A stretch of DNA of 43,454 nt from JALYUA01 sp039931865 (GTDB taxonomy: Bacteria; Acidobacteriota; Thermoanaerobaculia; UBA5066; Gp7-AA6). A program made the position numbers and the translations under genes. Within the stretch, counting starts at the first letter, position 1. Each line of letters starts with the position of its first letter. Location of the stretch: assembly GCA_039931865.1 (NCBI GenBank), contig JBDTRB010000016.1, positions 1 through 43,454 on the forward strand, in the 5' to 3' direction. The notes below the pieces were generated by a model. That model searched no databases, was not told where the DNA came from, and worked only from the letters and a program-made list of their open reading frames with translations. Positions 7,442-15,185 of the stretch are shown here, one piece after another.

Positions 7442-7816
7442 ATGATGAACATCCTGTTGTGGGTCCTGCAGGTCCTTGCCGCGCTCCTGTACGGAGCATC
7501 GGGCGTCATGAAGGTCTTCCTGTTCGACAAAGTAAGCCAGGGCGTCCGGTCCTTTGATGCGTTGCCGCGGCAAGCCTGGATGGCCCTCGGCATCCTCGAG
7601 CTCGTCTGCGCGGTCGGGCTGATCGTCCCCTCCGCCTTCCACTGGCACCCGAAGCTCACCGTGGTGGCCGCCACGGCTCTGGCGATCGAGAGCCTCGTGT
7701 TCATCGGAGTGCATGTCAAGTACCGCGAGATCACGCCCATCATCATGAGCGCCGTGCTGGGCCTTCTCATGGCGTTCATCGCGTACGGCCGGATGGTCGT
7801 AAAGCCGAGCTTCTGA
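7442..7816 (+). CDS. DoxX family membrane protein (124 aa)
   Basis: The protein has four transmembrane helices beginning MNILLWVLQVLAALLYGASGVMKV; the G-x-x-K-V at the end of helix 1 is typical of DoxX. ATG 7442 or 7445 follows GGGAGGAGG at 7430-7438, a strong ribosome-binding site. DoxX-like proteins are inner-membrane subunits associated with quinone or thiosulfate oxidation in some lineages, but most bacterial copies are uncharacterised. It is divergent from the AraC-type regulator and 87 bases upstream of a VOC gene. A second DoxX gene is at 24155. Confidence 0.88.
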   Translation: MMNILLWVLQVLAALLYGASGVMKVFLFDKVSQGVRSFDALPRQAWMALGILELVCAVGLIVPSAFHWHPKLTVVAATALAIESLVFIGVHVKYREITPIIMSAVLGLLMAFIAYGRMVVKPSF

Positions 7817-7903
7817 CCGGCTGAGGTCAAGTGGTGTGCCTGGAGTGGCGAGGTTTGGGCCTGGCCGGGCGGTAGGATCGAGCCCCGAAGGCGGAGGTAC
7901 AAC

Positions 7904-8290
7904 ATGAAGCGAGTCACTGGCATCGGCGGCATCTTTTTCAAAGCAAAGGATGCACTCGCGCTGCAGGCCTGGTACAAGCGTCATCTCGGCATCGATGTCC
8001 ATGCGTGGGGCGGTGCCAGGTTCGACTGGACCGACTCGGATGGCAAGCCCACAGGCGGAACGACCGCCTGGCTCGTTGCTCCGGAGGAAAGCAAGCAGTT
8101 TGCTCCAAGCGAAGCCTCGTTCATGGTCAACTACCGCGTTGAAGACCTTCACGCTCTGATCGCAGCGCTCAAAGCGGAAGGCTGCGACGTCCTCGACAAG
8201 ATCGATGACTCGGAGTACGGCAAGTTTGGCTGGGTCATCGATCCTGAGGGAAACAAGGTCGAATTGTGGCAACCACCTGCGGGTCAGTGA
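7904..8290 (+). CDS. VOC-family (glyoxalase/dioxygenase fold) protein (128 aa)
   Basis: This is a single VOC module starting KRVTGIGGIFFKAKDALALQAWYKRHLGI, the usual first beta-alpha unit. A second unit follows (FMVNYRVEDLHALIAALKAEG), ending in the signature WVIDPEGNKVELWQPP with the metal-ligand Glu at residue 120. The W-A-W-L-V/F-A-P core and short length match the family often annotated as glyoxalase or bleomycin-resistance protein; the actual substrate is unknown. GGCGGAGG at 7889-7896 supports ATG 7904. Confidence 0.9.
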   Translation: MKRVTGIGGIFFKAKDALALQAWYKRHLGIDVHAWGGARFDWTDSDGKPTGGTTAWLVAPEESKQFAPSEASFMVNYRVEDLHALIAALKAEGCDVLDKIDDSEYGKFGWVIDPEGNKVELWQPPAGQ

Positions 8291-8832
8291 AAATCTCCCA
8301 CGCTCCCTCGGCAGTTCGGCGGCCTGAACCTTCGCGGCATCCGACCGACGAAGTTCTGCCACCACAAACACTCGATTGAATGCGACGAGGCCGGGGGGAT
8401 ACGCAGTCCAACCAGGTCCCTGGGTCCGCGCAACCCTCCACATGAAGGAGGCGCCCGGGCACGACGAGGAGCGCCGGCATCGGAGTGAGAGCGAGCGCTC
8501 GGATGCCGCCGACGGCATCGAGGGCCCCGGGGTCGAGGTCTCTTCCTGATGCCTTTTCAGACGCAGCAGGGCTGCTCGTCGGCTGTCGATACGAATTCAT
8601 GCGGCATCGCGAAACTGCCCGATGCTCGATGCCGCTTTCAAGTTGGAAGGTGACGTGCTGACGCTCACGGCAACGAACCCGAAGCCAACGCGATTTGGAC
8701 GGTACTGATGCGACGTTGTTTTCGGAGGGTACGGAATCGCGCCGACCTCGCGAGCGGATGCTGAGTAGCGAAGGCGCTGATGCCCCCCACACGAAACAGC
8801 ACGGTCAGGACCCGGCGGGGGATTTAGGTTCC
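8291..8832. other. Gene-poor stretch with decayed coding fragments
   Basis: No intact gene is supported here. A 28-codon frame from 8621 to 8707 (ending LEGDVLTLTATNPKPTRFGRY, stop) reads like the C-terminal strands of a lipocalin-like secreted protein whose upstream part is missing. On the opposite strand between about 8300 and 8560 two frames alternate protein-like segments (AYPPGLVAFNRVFVVAELRRS and ALALTPMPALLVVPGRLLHV), suggesting a frameshifted remnant that I cannot name. Confidence 0.35.
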
Positions 8833-9432
8833 ATGGGGACGGGAAGACTCGAGGCATTCAGTGACGGCGTGATGGCGATCATCATCACAATCATGGTGCT
8901 CGAGCTGAAAGTCCCGCACGGCGCCGATTTCGCGTCGCTTCGGCCGCTCATACCGGTCTTCCTGAGCTACCTGCTCAGTTTCGTCTACATCGGGATCTAC
9001 TGGAACAATCATCACCACATGCTCCACGCGACGCAGCGTGTCAGCGGCTCCATTCTCTGGGCGAATCTGCATCTTCTGTTCTGGCTGTCATTGGTGCCTT
9101 TCGCGACCGGGTGGATGGGCGAAAACCATTTCGCCCCGGCGCCAACCGCCCTCTACGGGGTTCCTCTCCTCATGGCTGCGATCGCCTACTGGCTTCTTCA
9201 GCGCGCAATCCTGTCGCACCAGGGGAGCGGCTCGATCCTGGCGGCGGCGATCGGCAGGGACCTCAAGGGCAAGGTGTCTCCCGTTCTTTACATCCTCGCG
9301 CTTTCCCTGGCGTTCGTGAGCCCATGGATCGCGAACGCGATCTACGTGGCGGTCGCGTTGATGTGGCTCGTTCCGGACCGGCGCATCGAGAGGATGTTGC
9401 AGTCCACGGAGAGGTCTTCAAAACAAACCTGA
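8833..9432 (+). CDS. TMEM175-like potassium channel family protein (DUF1211; 199 aa)
   Basis: The diagnostic RLEAFSDGVMAIIITIMVLE motif (residues 5-24) carries the conserved R...FSD of TMEM175/DUF1211 proteins. Five further hydrophobic helices follow, including SYLLSFVYIGIYWNNHHHM and an IANAIYVAVALMWLVPDRR tail. Bacterial members form tetrameric cation channels with weak K+ selectivity. The start is uncertain: ATG 8833 is closest to the conserved motif, and ATG 8758 in the same frame would add 25 polar residues. It is convergent with the large gene on the other strand. Confidence 0.88.
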   Translation: MGTGRLEAFSDGVMAIIITIMVLELKVPHGADFASLRPLIPVFLSYLLSFVYIGIYWNNHHHMLHATQRVSGSILWANLHLLFWLSLVPFATGWMGENHFAPAPTALYGVPLLMAAIAYWLLQRAILSHQGSGSILAAAIGRDLKGKVSPVLYILALSLAFVSPWIANAIYVAVALMWLVPDRRIERMLQSTERSSKQT

Positions 9433-9565
9433 CGGGGTTCTAACGCTCGTCCGGTTCCCGCAGCCCCGCTCACCGTCGGCGGAACCCTCGACCGGCTCTC
9501 GCATCGCCCCGCTGAGAGGACCGCTGAGGAACGCGCTTCAACGCCAGGGGACCTTTGGATCGAAG

Positions 9566-11098
9566 TCAGTCGCCCCCAGGTCGCAGGGGCGGTGCGTCGC
9601 GCCTTTCTTCGGCCCGCGAGACGATCCAGCCCGCGGGCGCTGCGATGTCGTTCGGTGGCGGAATTGTCGCGAGCTCGCGCAGCAGGGCAAGCCGCGATTC
9701 GAAGGCGATTTCGCCGGGGAACGGGTCGTCGACCGGTTGAGTCACACAGGATTTGAGAAAGCCGCGCGCCGCATCCTGGACGGCCGGGGGGCGCGACGGA
9801 TCGACGAGGGCCTGCTGCGCGGCGCGCAAAAAGGCGAAGCCGGCGCGCGATTGCCCGTCGCGCTTGTCCTGCGCCAGGCGGTCGAATACTCGCGCCTGCG
9901 TCTTCGCTTCGAACGCACGCATCTGCGTCGCGATGGCGTCGTTGAAAGCGAGGAGCGCCGCATTCGGGTCGGCGGGGCGGGGCTGCGGGAGACGGAACGT
10001 GAACGCCTTGAACGTGTCGGCATACGCGCCACCGTCGACGCGCCAGCTGAGACGCTCGCCGTCCACGAGCGCCGCCTCGTCGGGCGCTGACGCGACCAGC
10101 CGCTCGAGCTCGCCTACGGTGGCCATCATGCCCCCGATCACCGGCGCGAACGACGCGTTCAGCGGGCGCAGAGCCCGTCCGAATCCGTCACCCCACCAGG
10201 GCAACGCGAGCAGCGGCACGATTGTCACGAACCACGCGCGCGAGCGCGGCGCCCCCGCCGTAAAGATCTGCATCCCATTGAACCAGAACAAGAGGCCGAT
10301 GAGTGCGCCGATGGCGGCCATGGGCCACTGCGGTCGCCGGCGCGCCTCGTCGACGACGAATCCGGCCGGCCAGGCTTGCCCCGGTTGCGAAGGATCGAGC
10401 GCCAGCACGAAGTCGCCTTCCTCCGTGCCCCAACCGGCGATCGCGCCCTCGACCGGCTGTTCCATCGACAGGCGCAGCGCCGACAATTCGTCCAACGCGT
10501 GCGGGTCGCCCGCAACCGCTGCGGACGACGACGAGGGCTTGTGTGCGCTCAGCCATTGTTTTGCCGCCGCGCTCATCCGGAGCTCGGGAACGATGAAGCC
10601 GCGTTCGTCGCGCTGCCAGGAGAAGGGCACCCCCGGCGTGAGTTCCGTTACGCGATGCGGCGAGAGAGAGTCGGCGAGAGGCAGCCGACGGCCGCAGAAG
10701 GCCCGCCGCGCGATGGCCGACCATTCCGTCGTGTATTGGACGACGACACAAGGCGACGCCCTGGCGGCGGCGTACCAGGTGGCCGCCGTCCCAACGTCCG
10801 CCGGATCGAATTCGACGGCGAGCCACCGTTCGGCGACATGCGCGGGCGCGCGGGCCGTGAGCTTCGCGAACCGCCGGGAGTCGAGCGCCTTGTGGGGACC
10901 CGCATTCCACGCGACGGCGAGCGCCAGGCCGCCGAATCCGATCAGCATCGTGGCGAGCGCGTAATTCATGCGGCCGAATCCCGCATTCACCAGGCCGAAC
11001 AGCAGCGGCACGTGGGAGACTACGCTGTGTACGTCTCGTGTCGCGGGCTCGTCGCGTGCGGCAGGGGTCGTACGGCTGCGAGGTCGCTTGGGCGGCAT
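9566..11098 (-). CDS. Hypothetical membrane-anchored protein (510 aa)
   Basis: This protein was not recognised. An Arg/Pro-rich cytoplasmic start is followed by a first helix (YALATMLIGFGGLALAVAWNAG, about 45-66), then a long extracytoplasmic domain to about residue 265, containing a Cys-Val-Val-Val-Gln-Tyr strand and one further cysteine. Two adjacent helices follow (MAAIGALIGLLFWFNGMQIF and WFVTIVPLLALPWW, about 272-310), then a C-terminal, mostly helical domain of about 200 residues with several Gln/Ala-rich helices. ATG 11098 was chosen because upstream codons in the same frame are low-complexity Arg/Ser. It is transcribed alone, against its neighbours. Confidence 0.65.
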   Translation of the reverse strand: MPPKRPRSRTTPAARDEPATRDVHSVVSHVPLLFGLVNAGFGRMNYALATMLIGFGGLALAVAWNAGPHKALDSRRFAKLTARAPAHVAERWLAVEFDPADVGTAATWYAAARASPCVVVQYTTEWSAIARRAFCGRRLPLADSLSPHRVTELTPGVPFSWQRDERGFIVPELRMSAAAKQWLSAHKPSSSSAAVAGDPHALDELSALRLSMEQPVEGAIAGWGTEEGDFVLALDPSQPGQAWPAGFVVDEARRRPQWPMAAIGALIGLLFWFNGMQIFTAGAPRSRAWFVTIVPLLALPWWGDGFGRALRPLNASFAPVIGGMMATVGELERLVASAPDEAALVDGERLSWRVDGGAYADTFKAFTFRLPQPRPADPNAALLAFNDAIATQMRAFEAKTQARVFDRLAQDKRDGQSRAGFAFLRAAQQALVDPSRPPAVQDAARGFLKSCVTQPVDDPFPGEIAFESRLALLRELATIPPPNDIAAPAGWIVSRAEERRDAPPLRPGGD

Positions 11099-11253
11099 GA
11101 CGTTGATCAGGTTAGCAAATGCTGCGGGCGATCCCTGGCTGGAGCCCTTGTCCCGAAAGTTGTTACGGTACGCACGCGAAAACGACCGGCTGATGGTTTG
11201 AGCGTGGCGGCCGCGGCGCAGAAACCCCACGGCTCGCACAGAGGCCGCCTGGC

Positions 11254-11637
11254 GTGAACCTGTACTTTGCGTTCGCCGCGATCCTCGCTCTGTTGGTCGG
11301 GCTCGCGCACTCGTTGCTCGGCGAACGGATGATCTTTCGGCATTTGCGGAGAGGAAGCCTCGTGCCGACGGAGGGCGGAACACTGCTGAGCGAGAGGCAG
11401 GTTCGAATACTCTGGGCGAGCTGGCATGTGCTCACGGTTTTCGGCTGGGGAATGGCGGCCATTCTCGTATGGCTGTCATTTCATTCATCGGCTTCAGGCA
11501 GCACGGCACCCCTGGAGCAGGCAATCGCAGTCTCCATGCTCATCGGGTCGCTGCTGGTCTTCGTCGGAACCAGGGCAAAGCACCCCGGGTGGGTTGGGTT
11601 GCTCGGCGTCGCCGCTCTGGTGTGGTTCGGCCGGTAA
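11254..11637 (+). CDS. Small four-helix membrane protein (127 aa), unknown
   Basis: GTG 11254 starts a protein with four hydrophobic helices (LYFAFAAILALLVGLAHSLLG, VLTVFGWGMAAILVWLSFH, AIAVSMLIGSLLVFVGT, HPGWVGLLGVAALVWFG). A conserved-looking H-S-x-x-G-E-R at the end of helix 1 and R-x-L-W-A-x-W-H before helix 2 place it with uncharacterised integral membrane proteins of about this size. The last 18 bases of the gene (11619-11636) are repeated almost exactly just after the stop (11646-11663), a small tandem duplication with a 27-base period. Confidence 0.65.
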   Translation: MNLYFAFAAILALLVGLAHSLLGERMIFRHLRRGSLVPTEGGTLLSERQVRILWASWHVLTVFGWGMAAILVWLSFHSSASGSTAPLEQAIAVSMLIGSLLVFVGTRAKHPGWVGLLGVAALVWFGR

Positions 11638-11729
11638 CGGCCTCGGGTGTGGTTCGGGCGGTAGCCCTGCGCGAGGCGCGCCGTGTGCGTCTGCGTCGCC
11701 GCTGACGAGGCGCGTACGATGCCCACTCG

Positions 11730-12713
11730 ATGCTCGAACGCACGCGCCACCAACGAAAGACGCACTCAAACAGCGGCGCGCAGTCCCGATCCTCGAACGA
11801 CTCCGTCACCGACTGGCTCCTCGACTCCGACCCGTCGATCCGCTGGCAGGTCATGCGCGACCTGACCGACACGCCTCCGGAGATCGTCGAGGCGGAGCGG
11901 TCGCGTATCGCGTCGGAAGGATGGGGCGTCCGGCTGCTCGATCAACAGCGAACCGACGGCAATTGGGGCGACGGGGCCGCCACGCCGCTCTGGTGGTCGA
12001 ACCTGTACACGCTGCTGTTCCTTCGCGATCTGGGGCTCGACCCGGCGAGCGAGCGGGCGCGAACCGCGATCGATCTCGTGCGCCGCAACGTCACCTGGGG
12101 ATCGGAATTCGGAGACTCGCCCTTCTTCGAGGGTGAGGTCGAGCCATGCATCAACGGCCGCGTGGTGGCGCTCGGCGCGTACTTCGGCGACCGCAGAGCA
12201 CGGCTCGTGGATCGACTGCTACGGGAACAGCTCGTGGATGGCGGCTGGAATTGCGAAGCGGAGCGCGGCTCCGTACGCTCCTCGTTCCACACGACGATCT
12301 GTGTGCTCGAAGGCCTGCTCGCGTTCGAGAAGGCTTTCGGCGCCACGTCTCCGGTAACCGAAGCGCGGGGGCGGGCGCGGGAGTATTTCCTCGAGCGCCG
12401 TCTGCTCCGAAAGCTGTCGAGCGGCGAAATCATCGATCCGGCGTGGACGCAATTGGCGTTTCCGACGCTCTGGCATTACGACGTGCTGCGCGCGCTCGAC
12501 TATCTGCGGGCGGCCGGGGTGCAGCCGGATGCGCGAGTCGAGGAGGCCATCGCGGCCGTGCGCGAGCGGCGGCAGGGCGACGGGCGCTGGCTGGCCGACG
12601 TGCGCCACCGCAACACCCTTCACGAGGAGATGGCGGGCCCGATCGGAGCGCCGAATCGCTGGATCACGTTACGCGCGCTCCGGGTGCTGGACTGGGACGC
12701 GCGTCGGGACTGA
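11730..12713 (+). CDS. Terpene-cyclase-fold (squalene cyclase-like) protein (327 aa)
   Basis: The protein is built of alpha-alpha hairpins of the prenyltransferase/squalene-cyclase (alpha-alpha barrel) type. Visible QW-like motifs are LLDQQRTDGNWGDG (about 70-83) and LREQLVDGGWNCE (about 160-172), and a third degenerate repeat is RRQGDGRWLAD. The family is common beside regulatory or secondary-metabolism genes and is usually annotated as prenyltransferase or hypothetical protein. The catalytic DxDD of true squalene-hopene cyclases is not seen, so a non-cyclase or binding role is more likely. An N-terminal polar extension of about 20 residues makes the exact start uncertain. Confidence 0.75.
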   Translation: MLERTRHQRKTHSNSGAQSRSSNDSVTDWLLDSDPSIRWQVMRDLTDTPPEIVEAERSRIASEGWGVRLLDQQRTDGNWGDGAATPLWWSNLYTLLFLRDLGLDPASERARTAIDLVRRNVTWGSEFGDSPFFEGEVEPCINGRVVALGAYFGDRRARLVDRLLREQLVDGGWNCEAERGSVRSSFHTTICVLEGLLAFEKAFGATSPVTEARGRAREYFLERRLLRKLSSGEIIDPAWTQLAFPTLWHYDVLRALDYLRAAGVQPDARVEEAIAAVRERRQGDGRWLADVRHRNTLHEEMAGPIGAPNRWITLRALRVLDWDARRD

Positions 12714-12764
12714 TACCGTGGCCCGAACAGGCCCAGTTTTCAGCAAGCCGACCGGAGGTTCTCC

Positions 12765-13205
12765 ATGCGTGGCGAGAAAATCTACGAATACGATCTCGAC
12801 GTTACCGGCATGACGGACTACGGCGTGAGCCTGGAGGCGATTCTGTCGGCCACGAAGCCGGTCCCACCGCAAGGGGTTCGCGTCGATATAGCGTTCGAGG
12901 GTCGCGCCACCGGCCGCCTGACCGGGCGAGTGCGCGGCGTCGATTACATCCGGATGCGCGCCGACGGGCGCGTCGATCTTGATATTCGGGCGACGATCGA
13001 GACTGAGGACGGGCAACGGATCGCGCTGTCTGCCGATGGCGTGGCCGTTCCACGCGCTGCCGAGCCGATCGCGGACCTCTGGGAGAACGTTCGCCTCGAC
13101 ACAGCAGGTAATGACTACGCCTGGGTCAACACGCGACAGGTCTGGGGCGTCGGGACCGTGAATTTCGCGAACGGGAAGATTCACATCGACGCCTACATGC
13201 AGTAA
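12765..13205 (+). CDS. DUF3237 family protein (146 aa)
   Basis: This beta-rich protein contains the family pattern PPQGVRVDIAFEGRATGRLTGRVRGVDYIRMRADGRVDLDI (about 34-74) followed by IETEDGQRIALSADG and a C-terminal V-x-G-x-V-x-F-A-N-G-K-I strand. DUF3237 (UPF0311) proteins form a small barrel and have no established function. The start ATG 12765 follows CGGAGG with good spacing. It may be co-transcribed with the upstream cyclase-fold gene (51-base gap) and the downstream MOSC gene (42-base gap). Confidence 0.85.
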   Translation: MRGEKIYEYDLDVTGMTDYGVSLEAILSATKPVPPQGVRVDIAFEGRATGRLTGRVRGVDYIRMRADGRVDLDIRATIETEDGQRIALSADGVAVPRAAEPIADLWENVRLDTAGNDYAWVNTRQVWGVGTVNFANGKIHIDAYMQ

Positions 13206-13247
13206 CCCACCCTCTGAGCCCGGGACCCTGGGGGACTCGAATCAGGT

Positions 13248-13982
13248 ATGTCCATAGAAATCGGACATGTAGAAGCGATCTTCCGATATCCCGTGAAGTC
13301 GATGGGCGGCGAACGACTCGAGGTCGCCCGGCTGGGCTGGCACGGCCTCGATGGCGACAGGCGCCTGGCATTCCGGCGGCTGGATGATCGCAGCGGGTTC
13401 CCGTGGCTGTCGGCAAGCAGGCTTCCCGACCTGCTCCTGTTTGCTCCGCACCGCCCGGGAGACGGCACTCAGGGAGACCTTCCAACGCACGTTCGCGCAC
13501 CGGGTGGCGAAGAGATGCCTGTCTTCGGGGAGGATCTCGCCACGGAAGTCGGGCGGCGTCACGGGGCTCCCGTCCAGATGATGCAGCTGAAACATGGCAT
13601 GTTCGATGAGGCCACCATCTCGGTGATCGCCTCAGAGACGGTGAGCGAGATCGGACGACTCGCCGGGAGGAGCCCGGACGTGCGACGGTTCCGGCCGAAT
13701 GTGGTGGTTCGTCTGCTGCGACCGGTTGCCTTCCAGGAGGACGAGTGGCTCGGCGGTGTGCTCTCATTCGGTCAGGGGGACGACGCACCTGCCATCACCG
13801 TGACGATGCGGGACCTTCGCTGCTCCATGGTGAACCTCGATCCCGACTCGGCAAGCTCTGCCCCGGAAGTGATGAAGGCGGTCGTTCGCGCGAACCAGAA
13901 CAACGCGGGAATCTACGGCACGGTCACTCGCGTCGGCCGGCTGGCCGTCGGACAGACCATGATTCTCCAGGCGGCGAGTTAG
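13248..13982 (+). CDS. MOSC-domain protein (244 aa)
   Basis: An N-terminal MOSC beta-barrel domain (VEAIFRYPVKSMGGERLEVARLGWHGLDGDRRLAF, about 8-42) is followed by the MOSC sulfur-carrier domain. That domain contains RRFRPNVVVRL and the conserved cysteine in MRDLRCSMVNLDP (C192). In characterised relatives (MOSC domains of molybdenum cofactor sulfurase, mARC, YiiM and YcbX) this cysteine participates in sulfur transfer or molybdenum cofactor binding, so a Moco-dependent detoxification role such as N-hydroxylated base reduction is possible but unproven. It uses ATG 13248 and no partner reductase is visible nearby. Confidence 0.88.
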   Translation: MSIEIGHVEAIFRYPVKSMGGERLEVARLGWHGLDGDRRLAFRRLDDRSGFPWLSASRLPDLLLFAPHRPGDGTQGDLPTHVRAPGGEEMPVFGEDLATEVGRRHGAPVQMMQLKHGMFDEATISVIASETVSEIGRLAGRSPDVRRFRPNVVVRLLRPVAFQEDEWLGGVLSFGQGDDAPAITVTMRDLRCSMVNLDPDSASSAPEVMKAVVRANQNNAGIYGTVTRVGRLAVGQTMILQAAS

Positions 13983-14096
13983 AAAGAGGGTCGTGGTGAT
14001 CGATGTCCGCGACGCCGTTTTCGACTCGTTCCGTTTCGCGGCGGGGGGAAACCTCTTCTGTAAAGGACTGATCGTGGTATTAGCCCGGGTCATTCC

Positions 14097-14477
14097 ATGA
14101 AGATGAACCGGCTGATCCCGATGCTGCCCGTGAGGAACATGCCTGTGAGCGTCGAGTTCTATAGGAAGCTCGGCTTCAGCACTGAAAAAAGAAACGATAG
14201 CTGGCGGTGGGCGATGCTCTCTTCTGGCGAGTGCCGTCTGATGGTCGATGAATCCATAAACGTTCACCCGGACGCCCCTCGCACTTCCGTCCTCTACCTC
14301 TATCCGGATGACATTTCTGAATTTCACCAGGAAGTTCGCAGAAACGGCCTCGTGGTGCCGGATCTGGGAGTCTCCTTTTACGGCATGACCGAATTCCGGA
14401 TCGAAGACCCGGACGGGAATCGGCTGTGGATCGGGCAAGACGCTTTAAATGCGGCGCCGCCGCTGAGCAGGCGTTAG
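14097..14477 (+). CDS. VOC-family / bleomycin-resistance-like protein (126 aa), end formed by attC remnant
   Basis: This is a single VOC module: NRLIPMLPVRNMPVSVEFYRKLGFS at the start, SVLYLYPDDISEFHQEVRRNG in the second unit, and the closing motif FRIEDPDGNRLWIGQ. The usual final Glu is replaced by tryptophan-side residues (NRLWIG), so metal binding may be altered. The last eight to ten codons (NAAPPLSRR) lie in a sequence shared with attC right halves, and its stop TAG is inside the GTTAGGC core at 14473-14479. The lower-GC codon use differs from neighbours such as the MOSC gene, in keeping with a cassette origin. Confidence 0.85.
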   Translation: MKMNRLIPMLPVRNMPVSVEFYRKLGFSTEKRNDSWRWAMLSSGECRLMVDESINVHPDAPRTSVLYLYPDDISEFHQEVRRNGLVVPDLGVSFYGMTEFRIEDPDGNRLWIGQDALNAAPPLSRR

Positions 14478-14479
14478 GC
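14447..14479 (+). other. Solitary attC right half-site
   Basis: GCCGCTGAGCAGGCGTTAGGC (14459-14479) matches the right arm of the attC at 573-642 (GCCGCTGAGC, seven-base spacer, CGTTAGGC) and the textbook right end of many integron attC sites. No convincing GCCTAAC partner is found upstream; TTTAAAT at about 14444 is the only weak candidate. The left half appears to have been lost or overwritten by the VOC gene end. Confidence 0.45.
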
Positions 14480-14480
14480 C

Positions 14481-14946
14481 TTAGGCCCTGTCAAGGCGCG
14501 TCGTCCGGCCCACCCACCGACGCTGCGGCCTTTTCCGAATACGGCGGTCCATTGACACCCGGTGCTGCATGGGCGCGGCTCGCATCCGACCTCGGGACCT
14601 GGCATCTGCGTGGCTTCGGTGTGTGGATTATTCAGCGTCAGGATCAGCGCGACCTTGTGGGAACCTGCGGGTTCTGGCGAGGCAGAGGTTGGCCGCGCGA
14701 GCTCACCTGGTGGCTGCTTCCTCGGGCTCGCGGCGCGCCGGCATCGCTTATGAAACATCGTTGGCCGCCATCCAACACGCGTACGGAGCCCTCGAATGGC
14801 CTGCTGTGGAAACCTGCCTGAAAGACACGGATACACCGGCTCGCTCGCTCGTGCGGCGTCTCGGTGGCGTCAAGACCGACAGGCGGCGGTTCCCGGACGG
14901 CATCGAGCGGGACGTCTTTGAAACACCTCGACCGTCTGCCTCCTGA
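14481..14946 (+). pseudogene. GNAT acetyltransferase remnant, no start and one frameshift
   Basis: Immediately after the attC half-site a frame reads LRPCQG, a damaged N-terminus, then GGPLTPGAAWARLASDLGTWHLRGFGVWII and LVGTCGFWRGRGWPRELTWWLLPRARG, which is the first half of a RimJ/RimL-type GNAT. The frame is lost near 14730 and homology resumes one frame over with GIAYETSLAAIQHAYGALEW (conserved region after the acetyl-CoA loop) to TDRRRFPDGIERDVF. There is no start codon or ribosome-binding site, and about ten residues are missing near the N-terminus. It is most likely a dead cassette gene. Confidence 0.75.
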
Positions 14947-15185
14947 CGTCGCCGCCGCAACGGACCCCCCGGCTCCTTTCCGTCGTCTCCGAGCTTTAGG
15001 GTTCAGTCCCGGGCAGCGGTCAGCGGCCGCTGTTCCGGCTCCGGCGGTCGAAGACGCGGGACCCGATCTGAACGCTCGCGGCCCGAAATTCCGCTGAGGC
15101 GAAGAGGCGACAAATCGACGGCTTTCGGCGCGACCCCGAACTCTGCCGGGTTTGTCCGCGTATCCCTTGAGATGAGGAGGCACGC

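Noticed and set aside
6812..8518. 568-codon open frame on the - strand
   Set aside because: It covers the AraC, DoxX and VOC genes in other frames, all with clear family motifs; its own translation is Arg/Pro-rich without domains. Only its last part is the AraC frame shadow.
9441..9447. TTCTAAC after the TMEM175 gene as an attC R'' core
   Set aside because: No GTTAGAA-like partner is found within 150 bases, although a CCGCTGAG motif occurs at about 9523.
9753..10964. 403-codon open frame on the + strand
   Set aside because: Antisense to the membrane protein at 9566-11098; its composition (Ala/Arg/Ser) is typical of a GC-rich shadow frame with no helices or motifs.
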